A stretch of DNA of 64,000 nucleotides. Source: Acorus gramineus (Eukaryota; Streptophyta; Magnoliopsida; Acorales; Acoraceae). The notes beneath the pieces are model-generated. The model searched no databases and had not been told where the DNA came from. It saw only the letters and a list, made by a program, of their open reading frames with translations. The translations under genes and the position numbers were made by a program. The DNA is taken from positions 7,231,786 to 7,295,785 of the forward strand of contig CM060855.1 in NCBI GenBank assembly GCA_030737835.1, given 5' to 3'. How positions within the stretch are numbered: the stretch's first letter is position 1; each line of letters starts with the position of its first letter. Positions 35,325 through 47,959 of this stretch are shown here, piece by piece.

Positions 35325-36615
35325 CTTGGGCCCCATAAATTAAGTCTCATTGATAAGGCTCAATAGGTGATATTCTTCTATTGGTTCCATGTTTGACTTT
35401 TTTCAAACAATAAAAAAGACAATAACATTACTACCCTTCAAAGGTTTTTAAAAATTGGTTTCAACTAATTATACAATCATTCATTCCTCATAACAAAATC
35501 CCTAAAAACACGGCATCATTGAAACTTCCCTGATTGAACAAATTTCAAAAAAAAAAATTATGACCTAGGGTTTCCGAATTAGGCAAATCCAGACGAACGA
35601 AAAAAAGAAAAAAATTCCGGTGATCAAGAGTTCATATCATTTGATTTTCATCCCCAAACAATCATAAACAATGGAGAAGAAAAAAAATTAGATTTATTCC
35701 CACAATAAAACCTCCCCATCTGGTTTTTTTTTTTTTTTTGCGACATAAACATGACCATTAGAAGACATTTTCGCACTTCTTAAAAAATGAAATCACTTAT
35801 TTAAAAAATTATACATGAAACGTTTCAATCGTCAATGTTCTCTTCAGCACATTGTTCATCTATTCATCTGAGTGTATCTAAAATCCATTTAAAGAATATG
35901 TGTTTCAGATACATGTATTTGAAATCCAAAATGATTATTTGTTTATCTAGGTTTGAGAAAAATAATATTTGACATTGTTCATTTGTTTTAGGTTTTCCAC
36001 TGCATCTAGATTTTCCAGTGTATCAAGATTTGAGAAAAAAATATTTAACATTGTTCATTTGTTTTAGGTTTGTTTGTGCACGTTGTTCATTTTCTGAGTC
36101 TGAAAATTAAATGATATAACAAATACAACATTCAGATACATGTATATAAAAATATGAAACAAATATCGAATTCAGATACATGTATCAGAAATCTATATTC
36201 GATATTTGTTTTCAGTTCCACTGATCAATTGAAACTAAAAATTGTAAATCGTGATTTTTTTGGAGGTCAAAAAAAGCTTAATCTTGATAAATCACCATTG
36301 TTTGTACCACAATCAGTTCGCACAAAAAAAATCGTGTAATTCTTTTCTTCTCCATCGAACAAATCTGAATGAAATTGATATTTGTTTTCGTTTCAACCGA
36401 TCATTCTGTGTCAAGAAATGGTAACTCGTGATTTTTTTTGTCGTCCAATTGAATTGATATCTTCAAAAGGGAAAGAATCCCTCAAATCATAACACCTTGG
36501 GATTAATGGGGGCGGTTATGGAAAGTTCAATCCGATTAGTTAGGAGGGGGAGCTATGGATAATTTAAACTTGCCACCTCATGAGGCTTGAGATGGGGTCT
36601 AGTAATTGAGGCCCA
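35325..36615. mobile_element. Possible TIR element, ~1.3 kb
   Basis: The left end TTGGGCCCCATAAATTAAGT with ATAAGGCTCAATAGGTG and the right end, read inward, TTTGGGCCTCAATTACTAGA with CAAGCCTCATGAGGTG are alike. A CTAGGGTTTCCGAATTAGG stretch (about 35567) starts a gene-like interior. TTCAGATACATGTAT recurs several times inside. No transposase and no resolved target duplication. Confidence 0.35.
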
Positions 36616-37504
36616 AAAATCATTATTATTTATTATATTAGGAAATACATTTTATTAACTCATGCGAATGCGCGTACACTAAAACTAATATAATAAAAAA
36701 ACGCATACAAGTTTGATGTCAGTGTATGTGAGCATTATTTTTTACAAATTAATTTTGAATAAAATTTAAAATAAATGTAATAATTGGTATTAATTGGAAA
36801 GGATAATGATATCTTCAGCCTCTTCAATAGTATCAATTGCAATTCATACCTACTTTCTTTTTAAAAAAAAATTATACATTTTCAGTAAAATATATGTTGT
36901 TATTAAATAAAGTATATACTGAGATACATTAGAGTATATTTTTCATGCTAAAAGAAGATAATTTTTTGTGTCATATATTATAATAGAATTTCATATACTA
37001 TATTAGCATAGTATATATTATGTTATTATAATGCATAGGACTGCAAAACGGGTTATAAAACAGACTAAGTGTATTAACGTTCTATAAGAAAAACTATATA
37101 TGCAACAAAAACATTAGATGTGGAGAATTTGGATAGAGACAAACAATTTTGAGGTTTGTGACTATTTTAGAAATAGATTATTATATTAGTAGAATAAATA
37201 ATTTTTTATTTGATTGCATTTTTAGTTATTCTGGTTGAAAAACGTAATAATAAAGTTTTTTATTGTTTTGTAAGTTATAAATAGCATGTGAATAAGATGT
37301 GGATAATGGTTTATAGGATTGGTAAAAGATAAAAGAATGATTTGACTTGAGAACCCTTTGAATTATAAAAGGTGATGAAATGTGATTTAACATATGACCC
37401 CTTTATACAAGTGGAATAGATTGATGGAATAATACATATTTCATGGGGAATCTAAAAATACAAATACCAATTTATTATCATCTATTCTAAACTATACCAA
37501 ATAA

Positions 37505-39075
37505 ACAACTTTTTTGGTTTATTCCCCCATATTCCCTCCTATGCAATTCTCTTTCCCCCGTTTGGGAAGTGGAATTGCGTTATTCAGCCCTGATAGTTAT
37601 ACTGGGATAGATATTAGTGTTTGGCAGAATAGGCCTATCTGTGTTTGGTTGCATTTTTTGTTATTCTTATTTATTCTTATTGGGAAACGTAAAATGCAGA
37701 TTTTTGGTGTTTGGTTGACCTAGAATAAACTGTGGATAAATGGTTGATAAGGGATGGATAGGGAGTTATTATTTTTAAAATGTCAACTTTGCCCCTGGAA
37801 TATATTTTTATGTTTGGTGTAATTGATAAATATAAATCAATCCATCATGAGTGTAATTAAATCTGGACCATCCATCTTATGTAATATTTTATGGTGGGCC
37901 TTTATATATTTAATCTGAATATCTGATATTTTTTTTAGTGGTTTAGATGCATTTATTCCTAAAATAAAATAAACTTGATCAATTAGTTGTAATATTAATG
38001 ATTTTTAGAATTCCCAAATTACTAGCAAGAACTCACCCTAGGTAGTTTATGTATCCTGAGGGTTCCTCAAAATTTCAAAACTTTCTTCTTCTTGCGAGCT
38101 GTAGCAACTATTATTTTTCATGGAAACAACCATATATTGCAAGTACAAGAAGCAAATAATCCAATCAGACCGAACCCATTGATTTTTTTACGATAAAGAA
38201 CAAAATGTCAATGAAATCCATGAAAATAAAAGATCACAAAAAAATCCATAAAAAAACAAGAAAAACATAATCAGATCAAAACCAACCCTTTCAAGATACA
38301 ACAATTTAACACGAAAAAAGAAAAAAAGATCAAATCAAGAAATTCAATCAAGAAAAAAGATACAACAAACGAAACCCTAAAATCCAATCAAGAAATTCAA
38401 ACCCCACAAATCCAAAGCACCAAAACACAGACACGGAGAATTGAAGAATCAATGCTTACCTCGCAAAAAATCGACGAAAATCCAAAGAAGAACCGCTGAA
38501 TCCGAATGCACTCGTTCGACTGATGCACCGCCTTCCCCACATTTCCTGCACCACAACCTCGTCGCAGGGCCGATCGTCGAACACACGAACGAAAGATCTC
38601 ACGAGGCGGACATGGTGAATCCCTAATTTTTCATATCTAGGGTTATCCGATTTTTGACTAAAGAGAGATTGTTATTCGATGGGGATGAGAGTGAGAAGTG
38701 GGTGGATTGTTTAATGTGATACACGTGTCGGCAGATTAACAAAAAGGTCCATCATTTTGGATGGTCCGGATAAGCTTGATTTTTTTTTATATTTTGGACG
38801 GTTCTGATTGATTCACAGTGGCTAGATCCACTAATCAGACGGTGCAGATTAAATGGGGGTGTATCATTGGGGTGTGTTAAAGTAAGAGAGAGAATTTTTT
38901 TGTAATGATGGTAAGGGGTATTTTTATTCTCAGTAATAGATAAGCCCTGATAAGCTATTCTCACTTTTTAGTGAAATTGTTATCAGGCCTTATGTTATTT
39001 TATCCAGCCATAGCTATCAGGGTTTATCTGCTCCAAACAAACATCGAATAAAGGCTATTCTGCTGTTATTCTTCC
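37505..39075. mobile_element. Putative TIR element with captured exon-like cargo
   Basis: The left side TTCAGCCCTGATAGTTATAC (about 37582) and the right side, read inward, AAACCCTGATAGCTATGGCT (about 39022) are inverted; both flanks also contain GAATAGGCCT or AATAAAGGCT and GTTTGG motifs. The interior at 38440-38640 is GC-rich on the minus strand and includes a CCATGTCCGCC start-like site and a GT donor (GAGGTAAGCATTG), as in a 5' exon, but the reading frame closes at once. No transposase found. Confidence 0.4.
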
Positions 39076-40305
39076 TTATTCTCTGTTTATGTTAGTTGGC
39101 AATCGTTTCTTGGTCAAGGAGTCTTGCACTCCACGAATCAGATCTCTCGCTTTGATAAAATTACGTTGAAGGATTTCTTCCCTTATTTAAGGCCAAATTG
39201 CCAAAATATCTTTCATGTACATGTAGCTCGTCCGAGAAAGCCAGAAAAAATTAAAAAAAACATCCAAACATGGTGGATTCAATAATTCAATTTGAGCGCC
39301 CAGATGTGTTCACTTTTCATGGAAAGTCAAAACAACTTTTATAGTGTTTTGTTTTAATAATTATGTTCAACTGACAACTTAGAATTTATTTGAATAACTG
39401 ATGCAAGAGATTTAGAACGAGTCAAACCCTCCAATCAAGTAGAAAAGATTTTATTGTCAAAACACTCTTTAAAAAAAATATATATACATTTTTACTTGTT
39501 ATACTATAATTTTAACAAAATATATATTTCTTTACATGAAAAATGTAATTTCTTATTTTATGTCAAGGGCATGCAATTCATCCGAATGTACATAGGTATG
39601 ATTCACTTCATCAAGTTAACATTTTCAAAATAAAAATAAAAACATGTGACACTAATTGCACCTAACATTATTCAACCTTAAAATAAAAAAAAAAAGTTTT
39701 TTTAGTTTTCAATACATGTAAACATACTTATTTAAGGATCGATCCCTCATTTCTTCATATTTTGATTTTAGCCCTCAGATTTAAAGGATATGTTTATTTT
39801 TACTCCCTTCCAAGTCTCAAGACTAAAAACAAAACCAAATAATTTAAAGATAGGTCCCTCGAAAAGACTAAAAAGTAACATATCCTTTAAATCTAAGAAC
39901 TAAAACCAAAATATGAAGAATTGAAGGATTACTAAATCATATGGTTTACAAGAACTTAAAAATAAAAATCCCAAAAAAGACTTCATTGATTAACTCCACA
40001 AACACCTGTATGCATCATCGCCGCTAACATTATCCTATACATATTTCTGGTAATAAAAATTGCAGGATAACATTCCCACCCATGTATCTTTGATATACTA
40101 CGAGTTATACTTCATATAAAATGTTTAACATGAACACTTACGCCCACACCCAAAGAGGATATCAAAAGAACTAGAAAATAATCAACAACAAAATAATTAA
40201 AGACAAACACACAAAAAAAAAAGAGGAGAAGCCAATCACCTCACCTAATAAATGGCGATGATCCCGTGCCCCCAAACGCGTATATACAACTCCAGTAGAC
40301 TGGCA
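39076..40305. other. 3' flank of the polygalacturonase gene and fold-back repeat
   Basis: AT-rich, apart from the family F element at 39690-39972. About 40000-40305 probably includes the 3' UTR of the polygalacturonase gene. No other feature seen. Confidence 0.45.
39690..39972. mobile_element. Fold-back MITE-like repeat, family F (copy 3, near-palindrome)
   Basis: Two arms of about 110 bases are inverted copies: the left arm includes GATCCCTCATTTCTTCATAT and CAGATTTAAAGGATATGTTT, and the right arm includes ACATATCCTTTAAATCTAAG and ATATGAAGAATTGAAGGAT. The right tip is ACTTAAAAATAAAAATCCC. A transcript would form a long hairpin, a common source of small RNAs. Non-coding. Confidence 0.7.
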
Positions 40306-43300
40306 TCAGAAATCATAATCAACATCGGTTATGTTCGGCGAAACCGCCGCCTTCACCAGCCGCTCCTGCTCGTCGTACTGATCCAGGTTATCGCATGGCG
40401 AAGGAAATACAGTCCCGATCACACGACCCTGCACGTACGAGCACTGGAAGATGTGCTTCTTCTTATATGTTACTCCGACGGACATGTCTTTGAATGTGAC
40501 ATTTTGGATGGGGATTTCTTCGCACCCGTGGATGCGGACGGGGACACGGACACCCTGCCCGTGGACGCCTTCGAAGCGGATGTCTTTGAGGACAGGGTAG
40601 GCCTTGGGATCGAAGTCCTCATCGGGATGCTCGTTGTAGTCGGTCTTGATTACGATGCCGACACGGACATTGTCCAGGGTGATGTTGCGATACGTGATGT
40701 CATGGATGTGGCCGCCTCTGCCAGCGGCAGTCTTGATGCGGATGCCTCGTTTGGAGGTCCACACATGTAGGTTTTCCACTGTTACGTTTGAGACCCCGCC
40801 AGACATCTCACTGCCTATAGATACTCCGGCACTGCAATGTTGTCGTTTGAGAGATTTATGTTCATTAGTATGAAATTTTGAAAAGTATGGTTCATCAACT
40901 AGTTTTAAGACTAGCTTAATATTAATTAGTTGGAAACTTATATCTAACTCTGTTTTTTGGGTTAAATGAATATTGATAAACACTATACAAACTAGCATAT
41001 GCATTCTGGAACCATATAATCTTTAGACGAGGCCTTTTCCAAGAATTTCCGTTCATGTCTAAACAGCTGACACGCAGAAAATGCAGCATTCAGAAAACAT
41101 ACTCATGAATGCATAAAGTTGTCATTTTACTCTGCAAATAATCTTTCTTTTCAAATTTCCCGCTATTGGATAATTTGCGTCTGTTAGCCATTTAAATGAA
41201 AAAATGATCTTAATAATCTCACCTGACCATAGAACGCGTGATAACATTACGAATTACAATATTGGTTGATGGCTTGCCATAGGCGATTCCATACTGGTCC
41301 CATCCACTCTTAATTGCGATCCCATCATCGCCAACGGATATATAACAATTCTCTATCAGCATATTCTCACATGAATCTGCAAAAACAATTGAAAATACTT
41401 GATGACTGAAATATGGATGAAAGAAAGTGTATGAAATAAATCTTAGAACATCTGGAACATGACTGACTGTTTTCAATGGCCAACAGAGTCACACCAATTT
41501 GTCTTATGCCTTGAGCCTTTCATTATTTCTATTCCAAATTCCTACAAGAGGCACTAATTTGTAGAGGCAACTTCCTCGTAGTCTATTACGAGGCTTGAGC
41601 ATTTCGCCCCAATGTCTTTCTCCCTAGCTTTCTTACTATGGAACCTCTAAGTGGACATCTAAACCATGTACATAGATGTGAAATTAGAATTCTAGAAATT
41701 GAACTTCCCACACCATAAATGACTATCTCATATACTCATTTTCAATAAGTGGTAGGAAAGCCCTAAGTGAAACTTCATAATGGGAACATTTTGTTGGAAA
41801 TTATTCATTCTACCAGCTGGGCAGAGTCCATCAGGTAGCATTCACAGCACAATACAGAAGGGGCAACATGAAGTCATCTTCCTGCATGCCACGGGAAACT
41901 ATTGCAGCTGACTGGTGAGAATCAATAGATGGAATTAGAAGAAAAACAGAAGCTAGTTAGGAAAGTTCCACCACCAGCTAGCTTGGTGGTATTCACAGTA
42001 TCAAAGTGTCATTACTTTAATATTTGAACTGACCCTAATAAGATTCCGACAAAAACAGAGAAATAGTTTGACATTTCTCTTTTGACAAACACATAGAGAA
42101 CATAAACTTACATTGGGTACAATAAAAAATATCATAGGCCATGGCAAAAGAAGATAATAATTTATCTTGGCAAACAGTTACTTTTTTAAGGCCTCGAAAG
42201 ACTTATATCCAGTTTTAGAAAAAAAAAATTCAAAGATGTTCCCGTCTTGAGGTCAAAGCTGTAACTCAAAAGCTCGAGACTACCTGGTAATGGAAACTCA
42301 AAAGCTCAATTACTCAGGGTGCGTTTGGTTGCGCGATTACAGAAAACTACTTCTGCAATTGTGCAACTAAATAGTTTTACTGCAGACAGATTTCAGATAA
42401 ATAAAGCCCAAAAGCTACGATTTTGAAAAACTAGGGGGGGGGGGGTGAGTTTCTTGCAAAATCAGTTTTAAAACTTAGATTCCAGCATAATCAATTTTGC
42501 AATCGCGCAACCAAAACACGCTCTCAGTAATAAATAACAGAAAAGAAAATGCAAAGCTAAAAATAATGAATTTATGGTGACATCAGTATACGAATCCTCA
42601 CCTGGATCTATTCCATCAGTGTTTGGAGCTTCATTCACAGGGGCCAAGATAGTAACATGAGACACTGTTACATTCTTACAATCAAATGGATGAAGCGTCC
42701 AGAAGGGAGAATCACGCAAAGTGATGTTGGATATTATGATATCAGACGACCACATCAACTGCACCAGAGGCCCCCTTGTGTAGTTGAGGAGTTTCCGACG
42801 ATATTTTGTCCACCATGATTTACCTTGGCCGTCTATTGTACCATTTTGACCTAATTGTCAGAAAATACAGCACATTAGACATCAAGCAAAAAATATTTTC
42901 CAAAGCATTTTTATAAAAGACATGTAATTTTAAAAAGAAAAAAAAATCAAAACCAAAACCAGAAGGAAAGGTGCATGCAAGATTCAACTTTTCAAATCAC
43001 CTTAACTAGTTCAAATGATTATTCTTTAATTTGGCAGAACAAAAGATAGAAAAGATATAACATTCCTGGTAATCATAAATCTATATCAAACAAAAGAATC
43101 ATAACTCCCATTCACAAACAAAAGAATCCTCCAAAAGAAAGGTTTGTAACAAATAGATGATAGAGAAAAGCTAACCCAACCACCAACCTGTTATTACAAC
43201 ATCCTTGAGATGCTGACCATGGATTAGACTCCCATATCGAGGGCCTTTATGCTCTCTTCCATGCCCGTATGACTTTAGTGGAGGCATAAGTGGCCAGTAT

Positions 43301-45620
43301 TTCTCATCCTGTTGACCAACAGGCGTAAGCATATTTCAAGGATGCATACAGTCCATGGTCCATATTATCATAAAGAAGGATTTAATCACTAATATCTCCC
43401 ATCTAACTATTAAGAACAATGAAAAAATAATTCAACATAAAAAAGCCAGTAATTGAATTTGTTATGCAATCTGCAATTGAGAATATTTCCAAGAGAGTCC
43501 CAAATCCATATATAATCTGTTTGTGACGGTTCATCACATGTCGCAAGTCACCATTAAAAAAACTAAATAAGAATGATAAAATAATATTTGTAAATCAAAA
43601 ACACAGATGACTTGCCAAGTATATATCTATTTTGCTACCAGAGTTTCAACTCCATAACGATATTTAAAATAACACCAAGGACAAAACCAGGGAGGTCAAA
43701 GGGTCAATGCCCTTCACCCTAGAAAATTCTGACCTTTTCCCTCATCCTTCCCGTGTCCCATAATTCCAAGTGTCCCTATATTTGCAGTAGAGTGATGTCC
43801 CATAATTCCAAGTGTCCATATGTATGCTTCATTTCGTCTTTTGTTGTCATACATCATTGAACAGATGGTAATTAAATAACAAAAAAACATAAAAAAGCTT
43901 ACTCAAGTGTTGATAAGAGTTTTGATGTTGTGACAAAAAAATTAATCAAATTGGTGACCCGGACCGATCACAAGAGGACATGTCATCATCCTATTACTTT
44001 TTGGTAGGGGTGTTAATACTTTTGTGATTGGTCCACATCAACTTAGGGTCACAAAATTTGTCAAATTTTTTGTTACTTGATCATTTCACAAATTCAAATT
44101 CAGATAACTTATTCTTTTTATACAAGGTGTTGGGTTTTGGGCAGCTGGAAGGCTTGTGGAAACAAAATGTGGGGACCATGAGCAGCATGGTGAACCTAAA
44201 CAGAGGAATTAGATTTGTGGTGAAGTGAGCCGCTGGATGTATTTTTCCATTTATCCCCCTTTTTTTGGGTATCATTGTTTGATTGCTGGTCTTTGAGGAG
44301 ATATCTCGCCTCATCCTCTTTTTGGCTTCTTACCACATTAATACAATTTGGTGAGAGACATTTTCTTTCACAAACCACAAACAATTAAATTGGACAGCAT
44401 GTTAAGGAAGTACAATTATTTTTCTTTAATTGTGTTACTTTTTCCCGAGTTTTATTAAAACTGGTCAAACGACAAGAATGATAATCTTTAATTGCATTAT
44501 TCAGTTCCGATAAAATACCAAACCAGTATAACATGTAAAAAGGAAATCCCTAACCATAAGACAATAACTAACAGCAAATTAACAAATTATGCCCTGCAAA
44601 TTTTGGAGATCCAGACAAAACAAGAAAACACAGGGGTGACAAATTAGTGGAACGCAACTTTTTCACTCATAAAATTTGCTTTATGTGCAAGTAAAGATCT
44701 CTTCATTACAAAACATCAATAGAACACATCCAAATATATTAAGATACACAAAAAAAAAAAAAAAATACACATGGTCTCTATGAGCAATTCCATAAACTCC
44801 CTATTCCACAAACAAAAAATTATAAAAAGGTCCTTGCTAAAAACTCAAATATATATTTACCAAAAAAATCCTAAAAATGCTATTTAAAATTATGATGAAT
44901 TACATGTGTTTGCCTGATAATAAGCATGTCTTGATTCAGAGGTCATGGAACAATAAAAACTTATCTCATGCGAAATCAGAACTCTCATCAACTAAAAGAG
45001 CGGCAACAAACCACACTAATCACAATCACGCGATTTCTACAAAAATAGCCATCGATCAAAATAGTCATACAATCTTTTTATTATTATTATGAACTAGAAA
45101 ACTAGCGATTGAAATCAGAAACATAAGTCCCAATGCAGGCAAATCAAAACCCACCATAACAGCCAATCATTACCTGAACACCCAAAATGACGGCGCCTTC
45201 GGCGAGGAAGAGCGTCATGTGACTGGTCAAGTTGAACGGCGCGGTAAGCCACATCCCCGGCGGCACGTTGAGCTGCCCTCCGCCCCTCTTCGAAAGCCTC
45301 GAAATCTTCGCCACGGCCTTCTCAAACGCCTTGGTGTTCATCCTCCGCCCGTCCCCGACACCGCCGAAGTCCGTCAGCTTGAACGCTGACGGCCGGAGCC
45401 TCGGGAACGGCCAGGGATCTGGAGACGGCGGGAACAGCCTCCATCGGAGGAGGTCGAGACTGATCCCCCCGGCGAGGGAGTTCCTCTGCCAGACGAAGAG
45501 GGAGGCGAAGCCGAGGATCCAGAGGAAGGCGAAGAGGCGACCTTGGGAGGCGAGGACGGGCGGGATCCACCGCGGTCGTTGGGGGTAGTGGAGGCGCCCG
45601 GATCCGGAGGTCTCCACCAT
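40306..45620 (-). CDS. GH28 polygalacturonase-like protein, membrane-anchored type
   Basis: Pectin-acting glycoside hydrolase family 28 member of the cell wall/secretory route. Five exons join in phase to 498 codons plus stop: 45620-45174, 43308-43188, 42850-42602, 41376-41223, 40831-40306. An N-terminal hydrophobic segment at residues 28-46 (RLFAFLWILGFASLFVWQR) follows a short basic head, so it is probably a signal anchor. The GH28 right-handed helix starts with FKLTDFGGVGDGRRMNTKAF. Catalytic-site motifs: NTDGIDP at 266-272; VGDDGIAIKSGWD with the Asp pair 289-290; SIGS at 328-331; RIKT at 355-358. The usual GHG histidine site reads SAG, as is known in one plant clade, so activity is uncertain. 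Length is normal. The start gives the longest frame with the anchor. Introns hold a MITE (intron 3) and a short duplication (intron 1). Family call firm; substrate inferred. Confidence 0.92.
42318..42526. mobile_element. MITE in polygalacturonase intron 3
   Basis: Inverted ends GGTGCGTTTGGTTGCGCGAT (left) and, read inward from the right, GCGTGTTTTGGTTGCGCGAT. A run of G residues lies at about 42433-42445. The same family, in the other orientation, is cut by the right edge of the window (63831-64000), which shares GGTTGCGCGATTG and ATTATGCAAGAAACTCA. No clear target duplication beyond CTCAG on both sides. Confidence 0.65.
43753..43825. repeat. Short tandem duplication in polygalacturonase intron 1
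   Basis: GTCCCATAATTCCAAGTGTC occurs twice about 43 bases apart. No gene meaning is seen. Confidence 0.6.
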
Positions 45621-45904
45621 TTGAGCGGGGGTTTCAAATCCGAGCCGTCGATGTGGAAGGGGGAGAGAATGTGGGGGAGGAAATAAGGGTTGGGGACGAC
45701 ATTGTTAGGGTCTATGTTGAGGAGGTTGAGAAGGAGAGACGTCGATGATGGAGTGCTGTGTAAGGTTACTTCAAATGAATGAGACTTTAAAAATCGAAAG
45801 TTTGCCAATATTGGTTGTTCTTCTGTCCCTTCAGTCCTCTCTTTTTTTTGGCTGGTGTGGGGGAGTATGTAAATCGTGATTCACATCCGTTTGGTACGGA
45901 AATA
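45621..45904 (-). promoter_or_regulatory. Upstream region of the polygalacturonase gene
   Basis: GC-moderate sequence just before the start codon, probably 5' UTR and core promoter, ending at the GGGTT-rich transposon at 45905. I see no firm TATA box. Open frames here are shadows. Confidence 0.35.
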
Positions 45905-46437
45905 GGGATGGGTATTAGTGCAACTTGGGCGGGTTGAACCCGACCCAACCCGGTTCATGGACGGATTTAAGTTGAGATTTTTTTCTACTGGGTTCAATCA
46001 GACCCAAACCCGAACTAATCCGAACCCAATTCGGGTCGGGTTTGGGTTGGGGGGTCGGGTTATGCGGGTTCAACCCGAACCCGAATTGGTAAATGTTTTT
46101 TTTATATTTTTGTTGAAAAGCGATGAAGTTATGTTTAGCTTAATTAAAATTTAGAATATGTATTCATAAACTATTTGGATTTTGTAAGTTTTTTTTTGTG
46201 GTGAATATACATTTAATTAATTAGAGTTTATTGTGTTGTTTATTAAATAATTTTTATGATCTTTTAAGTATTAAACCCGAGCCCGACCCGAGCCCGAATT
46301 CAACCCGAACCCGCGGGTTGAGGTCGGGTTCGGGTTGAGGCCGGGTTCGGGCTCGGGTTCGGGTTGGGCTCTGTGCAATGTGGGTTAAAGCCAAACCCGA
46401 CCCGAACCCGACCCAACCCGCCCGAGTTGCAACCCTA
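45905..46437. mobile_element. TIR element with GGGTT/AACCC-rich ends
   Basis: The left end TTAGTGCAACTTGGGCGGGT and the right end, read inward, GGGTTGCAACTCGGGCGGGT, are inverted. Both ends are dense in GGGTTCGGGT and CCCGAACCCGA motifs around an AT-rich core. It resembles, but is not the same as, the family at 47189-47951. No exact target duplication found and no coding capacity. Confidence 0.6.
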
Positions 46438-47180
46438 CCTTAGACAGTTAAATGGATTAACATGGAATGAATGAGCGCAGTAGAGCAAATAAAGTACACT
46501 CAGTCCTATTTTACAACACATTTTATTCATCATAAAAATCAGTGTGAAATACAATCAGAAAAACAGCTAAAACATATCATTTTTTAAATAGAATATGAGT
46601 GAATAAGTTTAAATATAAGTGATGCTAAGTAGTTTTTTTTAGTTTTGATTTCTGTCTCATATACGTTGACATAAAATTAATCGAACATATATTCATATTA
46701 ATGAATAATATGTTTTGATAGAATTTTTTTATGTTTTTAAACATTCAAAATACATGTAGATTTGATTTGGAGACGGAAATAAGTGTGTATAGTTGTAAGA
46801 AATAAGTGAATACAGTTAAAATAAATAAAAATAAGATAATATTTATATTTTAAATTTTCTTTAAACTGTGTTATTTTACTTAATTTATTTCACTGATACA
46901 AGCTAATTCACATTATGTTTTATCAATTAGGATTATGTAAAATCATTTTTTCAGCTTTTATAAATTTTGATACATATCATATTCAAATTTTATCTATATT
47001 TTATTGATGTTCAATCAAACGACAAAACTTCACTCTTGAAAATAAGAACAAGTAAAATCATAAAAAAAATTATGAAAAAGTTATCCATCTCATAAATCAA
47101 GAAGAGTGATTTTAAGTAAATGCCTCCCTATAAATAGGATAATGTTATCCACGTGACCAAACATCTTTATAATCATATCA
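46438..47180. other. AT-rich gene-free spacer
   Basis: Nothing gene-like or repeat-like stands out. Confidence 0.5.
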
Positions 47181-47188
47181 CTCCCAGG

Positions 47189-47951
47189 TAGGCCTGTCAA
47201 CCGGTCGGATCGGGTTCGGGTCAGGTCGGAGTGGACCCGGACCCGACCCGTGACAAGACCCGGCGGGTCCGGGTCCAACCTAGGACCCGGCGGGTCCGGG
47301 GAAATGTGGACCCGGACCCGGATCCGTCGGACCCGGGTCGGGTCTGACCAGACCCGAATGGTTGGGTAAAAAAAAAAAAACTCATGTATTTGTTTGACTT
47401 ATTATTCTATTTGAAATTTTTTGTTAAACAACATTTAAAACAATAATCACTAACATAAAAAATATATTAATTTAAATAATAAACATAACTAACCTAAACA
47501 ACATTCAAAACAATTTAACATAAACAACATTCAAAACAATAACCACTAACATATTAACCTAAATAATAAACATAAATCATACAACAAACTAATTAATCAT
47601 ACAAATTCAAAAGCTAATAAGTTAATTGTCCAAAACAAACCGATTTATAGGCTTGTTATGATTATGATTTATGAACTTGTAGATACAAAAATAAGTTAAG
47701 TAAGAAATAAAATTATGTATCAACTAATACTAATGGTCTTATAATATATGGACATATTTTAATAAAACAATCGGGTCTCGGGTCCAACGGGTCGGGGTGG
47801 GGTGGACCCGGACCCGACCCGTTTGTTTGTTCGGGTCCGCCGGGTCGGGTCCAACTCGAGTCGGGTCCAAATCGGGTCGGGTATATTACACGTGTAATCG
47901 GGTCCGGGTCGAATCGGGTCCGGGTCTGGACCCGACCCGTTGACAGGCCTA
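47189..47951. mobile_element. hAT-type MITE, 763 bp, with 8-bp target duplication
   Basis: CTCCCAGG at 47181-47188 and 47952-47959 is an exact 8-bp target duplication, the hAT signature. The termini TAGGCCTGTCAAC and GTTGACAGGCCTA are a perfect 13-bp inverted repeat. GGGTCCGGGTC-type subterminal repeats fill both ends; the core is AT-rich without a transposase frame. The intact duplication and perfect tips suggest a rather recent insertion. Relatives: 16543-17070 and a tip at 48246-48264. Confidence 0.85.
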
Positions 47952-47959
47952 CTCCCAGG

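Noticed and set aside
40252-40770. 172-codon plus-strand frame opposite the last polygalacturonase exon
   Set aside because: Antisense shadow: the minus frame holds SIGS and RIKT motifs and joins in phase to the other exons.
44028-44384. Short frames in intron 1 of the polygalacturonase gene
   Set aside because: Both strands open by chance in AT-rich DNA; no similarity to a known protein.
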